A stretch of DNA of 64,000 nt from Amycolatopsis bullii. GTDB taxonomy: Bacteria > Actinomycetota > Actinomycetes > Mycobacteriales > Pseudonocardiaceae. Position 1 is the stretch's first letter. Each line of letters begins with the position of its first letter. This document shows, one piece after another, positions 8,672 through 18,400 of the stretch. The translations under genes were made by a program, and so were the position numbers. Below the pieces are notes generated by a model that saw nothing but the letters and a program-made list of their open reading frames with translations, made no database searches and had not been told where the DNA came from. Location: the NCBI RefSeq assembly GCF_014654205.1, contig NZ_BNAW01000027.1:1-64000 (forward strand), given 5' to 3'.

Positions 8672-9751
8672 GTGACGCAACCGCCCCCCGGCCAGGTACC
8701 GCCCCGCGGAACCGTCCAGCCGCCGCCGGTGCCGGATGCGCAACCGGATCTCCCGTGGCTGGGCCGTCCCCACACCGTGTCCGCACCGAAGCGCCGGTCC
8801 GCGGCGGCCGTGATCGGCGTCTGCCTCGGCGCGGTGGCCGTGCTGGTGCTCGGGCTGGTCGCGATCGTGGCCCTCAACCGCGACGACACGCCGCTGGCCA
8901 ACCCGAACCTCCGTGACGTCCCGTCGTCGCAGGACGTCCCCCCGCAGCAGCTGCCCCCCGGCGGCGCGGGTGCCCCGGCGTCGGCGTCGAACCCGGCGAC
9001 CGAGGAGCCGGCGCCCAGCCCGACGGGCCCGCAGAAGATCCTCAAGCTGGCCGACCACCCGATCCTGCAGGACCCCAACGCCGGCCTGCAGAATCGCGTC
9101 TGCACGCTGCCGGCCTGGCAGAGCACGCAGGCGGGCGCGGAAGCGTTCTTCACCGCCGCCAGCAAGTGCCTCGACGCGGCGTGGGGCCCGTTCCTCGAGG
9201 CCTACCACCTGCCGTTCACCTCGCCGTCGCTGCACTTCCCGACCGGCGCGAGCTTCGAGACCGAGTGCGGCACCATCCAGGTCGGCATCGCGACCGCCGC
9301 GTACTACTGCGAAAACAACCTGTACGTCCCGTTCCGCGGGCTGCAGACCGACCAGTACGGCAACAACCCGGGCGTCTACCTGGCCCTGTTCGCCCACGAG
9401 TACGGCCACCACGTGCAGGAGGTCGCCGGGCTGATGGACGCGGCCTGGCAGAAGATCTACGAGGCCGGCCAGAACAGCCCGGCCGGGCTCGAGATGTCGC
9501 GGCGCAAGGAACTGCAGGCCCAGTGCTTCTCGGGGATGTTCCTCGGCGCGCACGTCGACCAGGGCGGCACGATCACCCGCGACATGTACAACAAGGCCTG
9601 GAACGACCAGGAGACCCGCGGCGACAACACTTCCCGCAGCCACGACCACGGGACGAACGCGCACTACGCGTCCTGGTGGCGGGCGGGCGCGACGAGCAAC
9701 CGGATCGCCGACTGCAACACCTTCGCGGCGCCGTCGTCCGAGGTCAGTTAG
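8672..9751 (+). CDS. Neutral zinc metallopeptidase, YpfJ-like, second paralogue
   Basis: 359 aa from GTG 8672. Short Pro-rich cytoplasmic part, one membrane helix (about residues 38-60), a Pro/Ala/Thr-rich linker and the peptidase domain with HEYGHH at 9395-9412 and SRRKELQAQCFSGMFLG downstream. It matches the first peptidase in all these features, and several cysteines are conserved between the two (for instance the ECGTIQVG and YYCENNLY regions), so the extracellular domain may be disulfide-bonded. No strong ribosome binding site precedes the GTG. Its end overlaps the convergent membrane-protein gene by eight bases. Confidence 0.85.
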   Translation: MTQPPPGQVPPRGTVQPPPVPDAQPDLPWLGRPHTVSAPKRRSAAAVIGVCLGAVAVLVLGLVAIVALNRDDTPLANPNLRDVPSSQDVPPQQLPPGGAGAPASASNPATEEPAPSPTGPQKILKLADHPILQDPNAGLQNRVCTLPAWQSTQAGAEAFFTAASKCLDAAWGPFLEAYHLPFTSPSLHFPTGASFETECGTIQVGIATAAYYCENNLYVPFRGLQTDQYGNNPGVYLALFAHEYGHHVQEVAGLMDAAWQKIYEAGQNSPAGLEMSRRKELQAQCFSGMFLGAHVDQGGTITRDMYNKAWNDQETRGDNTSRSHDHGTNAHYASWWRAGATSNRIADCNTFAAPSSEVS

Positions 9752-10199
9752 CGGTTCTCGGGCGCAGGGGGATGCTCAGCCAGAGGTAGACGAACATCCC
9801 GCCGGAGAAGCACGCGAACACCAGCAGCGCCAGGCCGAGCGGGCGGCGGGCGTCGGACGCGCCCATCGACGTGTCGGCGGCGTGGACGACGGCCGGCCCT
9901 TGGTCCGGCAGCACATCCGGCACGGCGACCTCGACGCGTTCGCCCTGGCCGTGCCCGCAGCCGTCGAGCGTGCCTTCGTGGGTCTTCCCGCCGACGGTGA
10001 ACTTCACGGTTTCCTTCGCGTCCGCGCGGTCGCACGGCGCCGGCTTGGTCACCTCCGCCTGCACCGGCGCGCCGAGGACGTCGTTGCCGATGCCGAGCAG
10101 CCCGGGCCCGGCCAGCCAGGCGAGCAGCACGACGAGCACGCCCGCCGCGGCGGGGATCGCCACCGTGGGCCACGTGAGGGCGAGTGATCGCGGGGGCAC
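9744..10199 (-). CDS. Small membrane protein, function unknown
   Basis: 151 aa from GTG 10199. Two membrane helices (about 15-35 and 118-140) enclose an extracytoplasmic segment of about 80 residues with two cysteines (PCDRAD and DGCGHG) that could form a disulfide. I do not recognise the family. The start is weakly supported by a ribosome binding site, but the N-terminal helix needs it. The gene lies between the peptidase (convergent, overlapping by eight bases) and the K+ channel on the same strand, 45 bases downstream of it, so it may be cotranscribed with the channel. Confidence 0.65.
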   Translation of the reverse strand: MPPRSLALTWPTVAIPAAAGVLVVLLAWLAGPGLLGIGNDVLGAPVQAEVTKPAPCDRADAKETVKFTVGGKTHEGTLDGCGHGQGERVEVAVPDVLPDQGPAVVHAADTSMGASDARRPLGLALLVFACFSGGMFVYLWLSIPLRPRTAN

Positions 10200-10244
10200 C
10201 CGGTCATGGTTCCAGATCCCGCGGGCAAAACCCAGGTGGCCTGG

Positions 10245-11324
10245 TCAGCGCTCGATCTTCTCCGCCTGCGTCACCTTCTTGACGTACAGCAGCTTGTCGC
10301 CCGGCTCGATGGCGTCGGCCTGCGGCGCGTCGACGCGGTACAGGACGCCGTCGCGGACCAGGCCGAGCACGAGGTCGGCCAGGTGCCGCGGCGAACCGCC
10401 CTCTTCGGACGGTTCGACCGCCCGCTCGGCGATCGCCAGGCCCGATTCGGGCGTCAGCAGGTCCTCCATGATGTCCACGACCAGCGGCGTCGACGTCGCC
10501 ATGCCGAGCAGCCGCCCGGCCGTCTCGCTGGAGACGACGACCTGGTTGGCGCCCGACTGCTTGAGCAGGTGGACGTTCTCCGCCTCCCGCACCGACGCGA
10601 CGATGTGCGCCTTGGGCGCCAGCTCGCGGGCGGTGAGCGTGACGAGCACCGCCGTGTCGTCGCGGTTCGGGGCGACCACGACCGCGCGCGCGTGCTGCAC
10701 CGCGGCCACGCGCAGGACGTCCGCCCGGGTGGCCGAGCCGTGCACGGCGACGAGGCCGAGCGCGCTCGCCGCGTCGAGGGCCTGCTGGTCGGTGTCGACG
10801 ACGACGATCTGCTCCGGGGCGACGTCCTCGTCGCCGAGCAGCGCGTTGACGGCGGACCGGCCCTTGGTGCCGAACCCGACGACGACCGTGTGGTCGCGCA
10901 CCTTGGTCCTCCACTTCTGGATCTTGAACGCCTGGCGGGAGCGCTCGGTGAGCACTTCCAGGGTGGTCCCGACCAGGACGATGAGGAAGAGCACCCGCAG
11001 CGGGGTGATCACCAGGACGTTGACCAGCCGGGCGGACGACGTGGCCGGCGCGATGTCGCCGTAGCCGGTCGTCGACAGCGAGACGGTGGCGTAGTACAGG
11101 CTGTCCAGCAGGGACAGGCCGTCGCCGTTGGCGTCGCGGTAGCCGTCGCGGTCGACGTACACGATGATCACGGTCAGCAGCAGCGCCAGCGTCGCACCGA
11201 TGATCCGCTTGACGATCGAGCGGAGCGGGCTGACCGTCAGCTCCGGCATCCGCAGGATGCCGACGAGCTCGTGGTCGGGCCGATCGGTGAGACTGCCCAG
11301 CGGCAACCGCTTGAGGGCCTTCAT
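10245..11324 (-). CDS. Two-helix potassium channel with RCK (TrkA-N/TrkA-C) domains
   Basis: 359 aa. Membrane helices at about 40-57 and 103-121 flank the pore loop with the selectivity filter TTGYGD (residues 85-90). The cytoplasmic part has a Rossmann RCK domain starting GFGTKG (150-155) with the acidic VVVDTD at the nucleotide-binding strand, then a TrkA-C domain. This is the MthK/Kch type of ligand-gated K+ channel. From memory the mycobacterial counterpart (Rv3200c) sits next to the AdnAB genes, as here with only the DoxX-like gene between. Confidence 0.92.
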   Translation of the reverse strand: MKALKRLPLGSLTDRPDHELVGILRMPELTVSPLRSIVKRIIGATLALLLTVIIVYVDRDGYRDANGDGLSLLDSLYYATVSLSTTGYGDIAPATSSARLVNVLVITPLRVLFLIVLVGTTLEVLTERSRQAFKIQKWRTKVRDHTVVVGFGTKGRSAVNALLGDEDVAPEQIVVVDTDQQALDAASALGLVAVHGSATRADVLRVAAVQHARAVVVAPNRDDTAVLVTLTARELAPKAHIVASVREAENVHLLKQSGANQVVVSSETAGRLLGMATSTPLVVDIMEDLLTPESGLAIAERAVEPSEEGGSPRHLADLVLGLVRDGVLYRVDAPQADAIEPGDKLLYVKKVTQAEKIER

Positions 11325-11403
11325 GCTGGCTCGTGTCGAGCGTCACTCACGCCCGGAGGATAGCCGAACCGGACACCGCGCCGCCGCGTGAAACGATGAG
11401 TTC

Positions 11404-11766
11404 ATGGCAACCTCGCAACGACCCGCGCACCTGTTGGCGGGCGCGCTGGGCTTCATGGGCGTCCTGCACTTCGCGGTGCCGAAGCCGTTCGACGGCCTGA
11501 TCCCGCGGTCCCTGCCGGGGTCCCGCCGAGCGTGGACGTACGGCTCCGGCGTGGCCGAGCTGGCGGTCGCGGCCGCGGTGGCGGCGCCCCGCACCCGCCG
11601 TCTCGGCGGCCTGGCGGCCGCGCTGTTGTTCCTGGGCGTCTTCCCGGGCAACGTCAAGATGGCGATGGACGCGCGCTCCACTCCCCAGCGAACGATCGCC
11701 TGGGCCCGCCTCCCCCTCCAGTGGCCCCTGATCGCCTGCGCCCTGAAGGTCCGCGACAACGCCTGA
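11404..11766 (+). CDS. DoxX-like four-helix membrane protein
   Basis: 120 aa. Four hydrophobic segments and the family-like opening GVLHFAVPKPFDGLIP. The length fits the DoxX/SURF4-like group. Physiological role unknown; some relatives are tied to oxidative stress, but nothing here shows this. ATG 11404 is the first in-frame start. It is divergent from the K+ channel and convergent with adnB, with a repeat-rich spacer after its stop. Confidence 0.7.
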   Translation: MATSQRPAHLLAGALGFMGVLHFAVPKPFDGLIPRSLPGSRRAWTYGSGVAELAVAAAVAAPRTRRLGGLAAALLFLGVFPGNVKMAMDARSTPQRTIAWARLPLQWPLIACALKVRDNA

Positions 11767-11780
11767 GCGCAAAGAGGCAA

Positions 11781-11935
11781 CACGCGTGATTGCCCGGGCA
11801 TCACGCGTGTCCGGAGGGGCATCACGTGTGTCTCGGCGGGCATCACCGCGATGCCCGCCCGATCACGAATGATGCCCCTCCAATCACGCGAGATACCCCT
11901 CCGATCACACGTGATGCCCCGCTGATCACGCCTCG
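11781..11935. repeat. Head-to-head repeat array (ATCACGCGTG family) in a convergent junction
   Basis: Between the DoxX-like gene and adnB. On the left are about three units resembling GGGCATCACGCGTGTCCGG; on the right are three to four units of the inverse, such as ATCACGCGAGATACCCCTCC. The arms meet at a perfect 10-bp hairpin, GGCGGGCATC (11835-11844) and GATGCCCGCC (11850-11859), with a 5-nt loop. The last unit runs into the end of adnB. It probably acts as a bidirectional terminator. The same family fills the junction at 48672-48961. Confidence 0.8.
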
Positions 11936-14900
11936 GGGAGGTCGCGGAGAAGGTTTCGCAGGGCTTCCGGGGGCAGGAGGTCCGCCGGGCGGATCGTGCG
12001 GTTGGCGCGGACGTAGTGGAATGCCGCGCGGACCCGCTCCACCGGGACGTTCTTCAGCGCCGCCCAGGCCATCCGGTAGGCCGCCAGCTGGACCGACAGG
12101 GCCGGGATGCGGGACTCCGGCGGGACCGCGCCGGTCTTCCAGTCGACCACCGTCCAGCCGCCGTCCGGGTCGGCGAAGACCGCGTCCATGCGGCCGCGCA
12201 GGGTGATGCCCTCGACGTCGGCCGAGAACGTCACCTCCACCGCCACCGGGACCCGTGACGCCCATTCGCTCTTCTCGAACTCCGTCTGCAGTTCCTCGAA
12301 GTCCGCGTCCGGGGCCTCGCCGAAGTCGGCCGCGCCGGGGAGGTCGTCGATCTCGATGAGCTGGTCGCCCGCGAAGCGGCGTTCCAGCCAGCTGTGGAAC
12401 TCCGTGCCGCGGCGGGCGAAGCTGTTGGGCTCCACCGGGAGCGGACGGCGCAGGTCCGCCGCCAGCCGGGCGGCGTCGTCGGCCAGGGCGACCAGCTGGC
12501 TCACCGAAAGCCGCGAAGGCAACGGCACCCGGTGCACGTGGTCGTCCTTGCGCGCCCACTCCTCCAGCAGGACGTCGGTGTCGGTCAGCCAGCCGTCCGG
12601 ATCGTCCTCTTCGGACGCTTCCTCGTCCGGCAGTGACGCGAGCGCCTCGGACACCAGTTCCACGCCGGTCTGCACGCCGGTGCGGCGGTCGGCGAGGGGG
12701 TCGACCGGCCAGCGCGCCGCCCGCGAGTCCGTGACCAGCGGGTTCTCGTCGTCCTCGGTGGGTTCCGGAGCCCATTCCGCGAGCTGCCCGGCGCCCGTCT
12801 CACGGACGACGTCGGCGATCTCGGTCAGGAACTCCGACGGCCCCTTCGCCCGGCTGCTGCTTTCGTTCCACCAGTGCCCGGAGACGATCAGCGCGTGCTC
12901 GGACCGCGTCAGCGCGACGTAGCAGAGCCGCCGTTCCTCCGCCTGCTCCCGTTCGACGAACCCGGCTTCGTGCAGCTCCAGTCCTTCTTGGACTTCCTTG
13001 CGGTCGTACCCCTCGGCGATGTCCAGCGTCGGCAGGTCCTCGGCGTCACCGCGCAGCTTGGCCGGCAGCGATGTCGCCGTCCGCAGCCACGACGACGACC
13101 GACGGCGTCCGGGGAACACCTCGCGCACCAGGTGCGGCACGGCGACGACTTCCCACTCGAGGCCCTTCGCCGAGTGCACGGTCAGCACCTGCACCCGGTC
13201 CGGGACGACCTCGACCTCGCCCGGGGTGAGCCCGTCCTCGGCGTGCGCGGCGGTGTTCAGGTAGTCCACAAAGGACAGCAGGGTCGCGGTGGGCGCCGTC
13301 TCGGCGTAGTCGGCGACGACTTCGGCGAACGCGTCCAGGTGCGCGCGCCCCGCGGATCCGGGACGCGCCAACGACTCCACGTCCAGCAGCATCGTGCGTT
13401 CGACGTCGGCGACGAGCTCCGGCAGCGACTGGTCGAGCCGCCGCCGCAGTGCGGCCAGCTCCCACCCGATCCGCCGGATCCGCTTGAAGCCCTCCTCGGA
13501 GTACCGTGCCGGGTCGCCCGGCTCGTCGATGGCGTCGATCAGCCCGGCCTGCTCGACGCGCTCGACGACCAGCTCCGGCGTGTCCGGCTTCTCCGGGCTG
13601 GACAGCTCCCCGGCCCGCCGCCACAGCGCGGCGACGTCGGCGGCCGAGAGCCGCCAGCGCGCCCCGGTCAGCAGCCGGGCCGCGGCGCTGCCGGACAGCG
13701 GGTCGGCGAGGACCTTCAGCGTCGACACGAGGTCCGCGACCTCGGGTTCGTCCAGCAGCCCGCCGAGCCCGACGACCTCGACCGGCAGCCCGCGCGCCCG
13801 CAGTTCGGCGGCGATCGGGGCCATGTCGGCGCGGCGCCGCACCAGCACCGCGGCGGTCGGCGGCTTGCCGGCCTCTTCCTGGTGGGCGTACCAGCGCCGG
13901 GCGAGGGCGTCGGCGACCCACGCGCGTTCGGCGCGGATGTCCGGCAGCAGCGCACACGCGATGTCCGCGGCCCCGGCGCCTTCGCGCGCCCGCAGCCGTT
14001 CGACGCCGAGGCCGCGGGCGCGCAGCGGTTCGGCGATCGCGTTCGCGAGCTCCAGGATCTCCGGCGGGTTGCGGAAACTGGTCAGCAGGCCGAATTCGTG
14101 CGCGGGGACGAGCCGTTCGCCGTCGAAGCGCGGGAAGTCCGTGGTGAACCGGGGCAGGTTGGCCGCGCTGGCGCCGCGCCAGCCGTAGATGGCCTGCGCG
14201 GGGTCGCCGACGGCGGTGACCGGCATCGGCGGGTTCTCGACGCCGCCGAACAGCGCCCGCAGCAGCACGCGCTGGGCGTGTCCGGTGTCCTGGTACTCGT
14301 CGAGCAGCACGGCGCCGTAGCGCTCCCGCTCGCCGCGGACGACCGACGGGTACCCACCGGCCAGCTGGGCGGCGAGGGACATCTGGTCGGCGAAATCCAG
14401 CGCGCCTTCGTTGCGCTTGCGGCGGTGGTAGTCGTCGACCAGCGGCAGCAGCGCGAGCCGGAAGTGCTGCGCCGCCATGATTTCGGTGAGCTTCTGCGGC
14501 AGCGCGGCGCGTTGACCCTTGGCGCGCGGGGCGTTCTCGATGACGCGGCACAGCCACGTCGTGTACTCGGCGAGCTGCTCGGTGGAGATCAGGTGCTCGC
14601 CCAGCTCACCGGCCAGCGCGAGGAGATCGGCGGTCACGGTCGGCGGGACGCGGTCGGTGTCGAGCTCGTTGTCCCAAGTGGACACCACCCGGTGCGCGAT
14701 CTGCCACGACGACGTTTCGGAGAGGAGCCGGACGCCGGGCTGGACCGGGAGACGCAGGCCGTGTTCGGACAGCAGGCGCCCGGCGTAGGCGTGGTAGGTG
14801 AGCACGGTGGGTTCGCCGGCGACCACGGTGGACCGCAGGCCGCCGGTCGGGTCCAGGCGGTCGAGGAGGCTGGATCCGGCGAGGCGGCGCAGCCGGGCGC

Positions 14901-15165
14901 GGACGCGTTCGCCGAGCTGGCGCGCGGCTTTGCGGGTGAAGGTGAGGCCGAGGACGCGGTCGGGGCTGACGATGCCGTTGGCGACGAGCCAGACGACCCG
15001 CGCGGCCATGGTTTCGGTCTTCCCGGCTCCGGCGCCGGCGACGACGAGGGAGGGTTCGACGGGCGCGGCGATGACGGTGGCCTGTTCGGGAGTGGGCCGG
15101 TGCAGTCCGAGCGCGTCGGCGAGTTCGGCGGGCTCGACGGGGTTGGCGATGACGAGCGGGCTCAT
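11926..15165 (-). CDS. adnB: UvrD/RecB-type helicase-nuclease, AdnB subunit
   Basis: 1079 aa. Walker A AGAGAGKT near residue 48 follows a Q-motif (RPTPEQATVI). Walker B is VLLDEYQDTGHAQ; motif III is AVGDPAQAIYGWRGAS; motif V is TVHSAKGLEWE; motif VI is YVALTRSEHA. The C-terminus is a RecB-like nuclease with GRMDAVF, VVDWKTG and QLAAYRMAW. All motor and nuclease residues look intact, as expected of AdnB, the lead motor of the mycobacterial end-resection heterodimer. ATG 15165 has GGTGGGG upstream. Unlike the mycobacterial arrangement as I recall it, about 315 bases with six hairpin repeats separate it from adnA. Confidence 0.92.
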   Translation of the reverse strand: MSPLVIANPVEPAELADALGLHRPTPEQATVIAAPVEPSLVVAGAGAGKTETMAARVVWLVANGIVSPDRVLGLTFTRKAARQLGERVRARLRRLAGSSLLDRLDPTGGLRSTVVAGEPTVLTYHAYAGRLLSEHGLRLPVQPGVRLLSETSSWQIAHRVVSTWDNELDTDRVPPTVTADLLALAGELGEHLISTEQLAEYTTWLCRVIENAPRAKGQRAALPQKLTEIMAAQHFRLALLPLVDDYHRRKRNEGALDFADQMSLAAQLAGGYPSVVRGERERYGAVLLDEYQDTGHAQRVLLRALFGGVENPPMPVTAVGDPAQAIYGWRGASAANLPRFTTDFPRFDGERLVPAHEFGLLTSFRNPPEILELANAIAEPLRARGLGVERLRAREGAGAADIACALLPDIRAERAWVADALARRWYAHQEEAGKPPTAAVLVRRRADMAPIAAELRARGLPVEVVGLGGLLDEPEVADLVSTLKVLADPLSGSAAARLLTGARWRLSAADVAALWRRAGELSSPEKPDTPELVVERVEQAGLIDAIDEPGDPARYSEEGFKRIRRIGWELAALRRRLDQSLPELVADVERTMLLDVESLARPGSAGRAHLDAFAEVVADYAETAPTATLLSFVDYLNTAAHAEDGLTPGEVEVVPDRVQVLTVHSAKGLEWEVVAVPHLVREVFPGRRRSSSWLRTATSLPAKLRGDAEDLPTLDIAEGYDRKEVQEGLELHEAGFVEREQAEERRLCYVALTRSEHALIVSGHWWNESSSRAKGPSEFLTEIADVVRETGAGQLAEWAPEPTEDDENPLVTDSRAARWPVDPLADRRTGVQTGVELVSEALASLPDEEASEEDDPDGWLTDTDVLLEEWARKDDHVHRVPLPSRLSVSQLVALADDAARLAADLRRPLPVEPNSFARRGTEFHSWLERRFAGDQLIEIDDLPGAADFGEAPDADFEELQTEFEKSEWASRVPVAVEVTFSADVEGITLRGRMDAVFADPDGGWTVVDWKTGAVPPESRIPALSVQLAAYRMAWAALKNVPVERVRAAFHYVRANRTIRPADLLPPEALRNLLRDLPEA

Positions 15166-15186
15166 GCAGCCCACCCCACCGCGGCT

Positions 15187-15483
15187 GAACTCACTGGATC
15201 GTTCACAACGCTTGCGCTTGCCCGGCCTTGCACGGCCAGCGAACTCACCGGATAGTTCATTACCCCTCGGCTCGAACGCCTCCTCGCGCCACCAAGCGAA
15301 CTCACCAGATAGTTCACAGCCTCACCGCCCGGCCATCGGTGCGCCCTGCGACTGAACTCACCAGATAGTTCACAACGCCGCCACCCGGCCATCCCGGCGC
15401 CTCCGCGGCTGAACTCACCGGATAGTTCACAACCCCGCCGCCCGGCCGTCGCCACCCCGCGGCTGAACTCACCGGATAGTTCA
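15187..15483. repeat. Regular array of six 19-nt palindromic repeats between adnA and adnB
   Basis: Six copies of GAACTCACCGGATAGTTCA or one- to two-base variants start at 15187, 15241, 15298, 15354, 15411 and 15465, a period of 54-57 bases. Each has TGAACT/AGTTCA-type arms around an 8-9-nt centre. The spacers (35-38 nt) are GC-rich and partly alike, the last two clearly so, which suggests duplication of a ~56-bp unit. The last copy overlaps the adnA stop codon. There are no cas genes. The array fills the whole gap between two genes that should be co-expressed. Confidence 0.9.
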
Positions 15484-18400
15484 CGGCCCCGGCACCTGCC
15501 GCCCCTCGGGGCGCAGCGGGCAGCACCCCCGCGCCGGACACCGGTCGCAGTCCGGGTTTTCCTGGGCCTGGTAATCCGGCCCAGCCGCCGAAGCCGCCGC
15601 CTTCTGCACCAGCTCCAGCCACTGCTTCCCGCCCACCTCGTCGAGCGGCGGCTGGGACCGCTCCGTCGCCCCCGTCTTGTTGTTCGCCTTGGCGACGTAC
15701 ACCAGCCGCGCGCCGCCCGCCTCGGTCCGGCCCTCGATCGCCCCCAGCAGCACCGCCAGCTGGTACGCCGCCAGCTGGGGGTGCGCCTCGGCCTCCGCGC
15801 CCGACACCGGGACCTTGCCCGTCTTGATGTCCACGATCACCGGGCGTCCCTCGGAATCGAGCTCCACCCGGTCGACCCGCCCGCGCAGCAGCACCCGGAC
15901 CTCGTCGTCGCCCCCGGCCGGCAGTTCGACCTCGATGTCCTGCTCGACCCCGGCTTCCTTGAGCTCCGCCCGGCTCCGCTCCAGCCACGTCGTGAAGTTC
16001 CGCAGCATCTGCTCGACCCGCCGCCGTTCACGCCGCGAGAACCACGGCGCCCCCGCGTCGACGCGCACCCACGCCTCGTCCAGCGCGGCCTGCAGCTCCG
16101 CGTCCGTGCTGCCGGACGCCACGGCCTGCGCCAGCCCGTGCACCAGCGTCCCGGTCACCGCCGCCAGCTGGGCCGGGTCACTGCCGCCGTGACGCTCGAT
16201 CATCCAGCGCAGCGGGCACTTCGTCAGGATTTCCACTGTGGACGGTGAGATCCGGATCAGGTCGCCCGGCGGGTGCACCGGCTCGTCGCTGGACGCCGGC
16301 AGCAGGCCGTACCACGTCGACGGGTGCGCGCCGGGCACGCGCGCGTCGGCCAGCCGCGCCAGCTGCTTCGCCGCCCGGCGCCGCCGAGCGGGGTCGGCCT
16401 TGTCGTCGCAGACGACCTCGCGCAGCTCCCCCACCAGCTCGGCGAGCACCAGTGACCGGCCCGGCGGCTTCATCCGCGAGTCGAGCCCGCCGTCGTCGGC
16501 GCCGTTCTCCTCCAGGTCGTCGAGGAACCGGGACGGCTGCTCGTCCTCGCCCGACACGGCGGTGACCAGCAGCGTCTGCTTCGCCCGGCTCATCGCGAGG
16601 TAGAACAGGCGCCGCTCTTCGGCGAGGATCGGCGCGGTCTGGGAGACGGCGTCGTCGTCGACCCCGGCCATCAGGTCCTTGAGCCGCTCCACGCCCAGCA
16701 CCGAGCCGCGCAGCCGCAGGTCCGGCCACGCGCCCTCCTGGACACCGGCGACGGCGACGACCGTCCACTCGCGACCGGCGGCGGCGTGCGCGGTGAGCAG
16801 CGAGACGCCGTCGGACGGGACGGCCGCCGGCGCCAGTGTGTCACCCGCGATGCGTTGCGCGCCAAGATAATCCGCGAAGGAGGCGACACTCGCGCGGGGC
16901 AGCCGGTCGACGTACCGGCCCGCGGCGTCGAACAGCGCGACGACGGCGTCGAGGTCGCGATCGGCCTGCGCGCCCAGCGAGCCGCCGCGTTCGACCTGCT
17001 TCAGCAGCTTGTCCTGCAGCCCGCTTTCCCGCCACAGCTCCCACAGCACCTGCTCGACGCCCTCGCCGCGCGCGACGGCCTGGTGCGTGACGCGCAGCAG
17101 CCCGCCGACGCGCCGCACCGGCTCGGCTTCGGCGTCGGCCAGCCCGGCCAGGATGTCCCCGCCGCGCAACGCCTCCACGAGCAGTTCGTCGCTCGACCGC
17201 TGCCCGCCGCCGGCCAGTTCGAGCCGGCGCAGGCCCCGCCGCAACCGCCGCAGCGCCAGGGGATCCGCGCCGCCGAGCGACGACGACAGCAGCATCTCGG
17301 CGAGATCGACGTCGAGGAGTTCGGGCGCGGGCGCGAGCTTCAGCACGGCCAGCAGCGGCCGCACCGCGGGCTGCTTGGCCAGCGGCAGCTCCTCGGTCGC
17401 CGACCCGATCGGGACGCCGGCGGCGCGTAACGCTCGTTGCAGCACCAGGAAAGTCCGCGCGGGCGACCGGACGAGCACCGCGATCTCCGACCAGGGCACG
17501 CCGTCGACGAGGTGCGCGCGGCGGAGCTGGTCGGCGATCCAGCTCGCCTCCGCGGCGGGCGTCGGCATCACCCGGACCCGCACGTTCCCGCCGGAAGCCC
17601 CCTTGGGGGACACGATCTTGCGGTGCGGCGACGCGCCGGGCAGCGTCGCGCCGATCTTGGCCACCGCGAGCCGCACGGCCGGGGCGAGCCGGTGGGCCGT
17701 GGTGAGCGTGACGGTCCGGCTGCCGTCCGGGTCGGCGTCGGCGAACAGCCGCGCGTCGGCGCCGCGGAAGGAGAACACGTTCTGGTCGGGGTCGCCGGCC
17801 ACGACGAACTCGGCCGCGGTGTGCCCGATCACCCGGACCAGGCTGGTCTGCAGCGGGTCGAGGTGGTGGGCGTCGTCGACGAACAGGTGCCGGACGCGGG
17901 TGCGCTCGCGTTCGCGCAGCTCGTCGTCGTCCTCCAGGGCGAGCAGCGCGGAGGTGACGAGCTCGGCGGCGTCCAGCGCGGGCGCGCTCGCCACGCCGAG
18001 GGCGTTGCCGCCCGCGCCCTGCAGCTGCGTGACCTCTTCGTACTGCGCCCAGAACTGCCCGGCGGCGATCCACTCCTCGCGCCCGCGGCGACGGCCCAGC
18101 TCGGCGAGGTCCTCGGGGCCGAGCCCGCGCTCGGCGGCCCGCATCAGCAGGTCGCGCAGCTCTTCGGCGAAGCCGGGGACCATCAGGGCGGGCCGCAGCT
18201 GCTCGGGCCAGTACTCGGCCTCTTCGTCGAGGTCACCGGCCAGCAGTTCCCGGACGACGACGTCCTGCTCGGCGCCGGCGAGCAGCCGCGGGGGCGGGAG
18301 CTCTTCGGCCATCGCTTCCAGCCGCAGCAGCGAGTAGGCGTAGGAGTGGACCGTGCGGACCAGGGGCTCGCGGACGGTCCGGGGCAGCGGCCGCGCCAGG

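Noticed and set aside
15162..15455. Minus-strand ORF of 97 codons over the adnA/adnB repeats
   Set aside because: Its product is only the translation of the repeats (recurring ELSGEFS / NYPVSS), with no ribosome binding site; it is a by-product of a period near a multiple of three.
15187..15483. CRISPR array (19-nt repeats, 35-38-nt spacers)
   Set aside because: Repeats are short and palindromic, spacers are GC-rich and partly similar to each other, there is no leader and no cas gene, and the same core occurs as long palindromes at 40655-40752.
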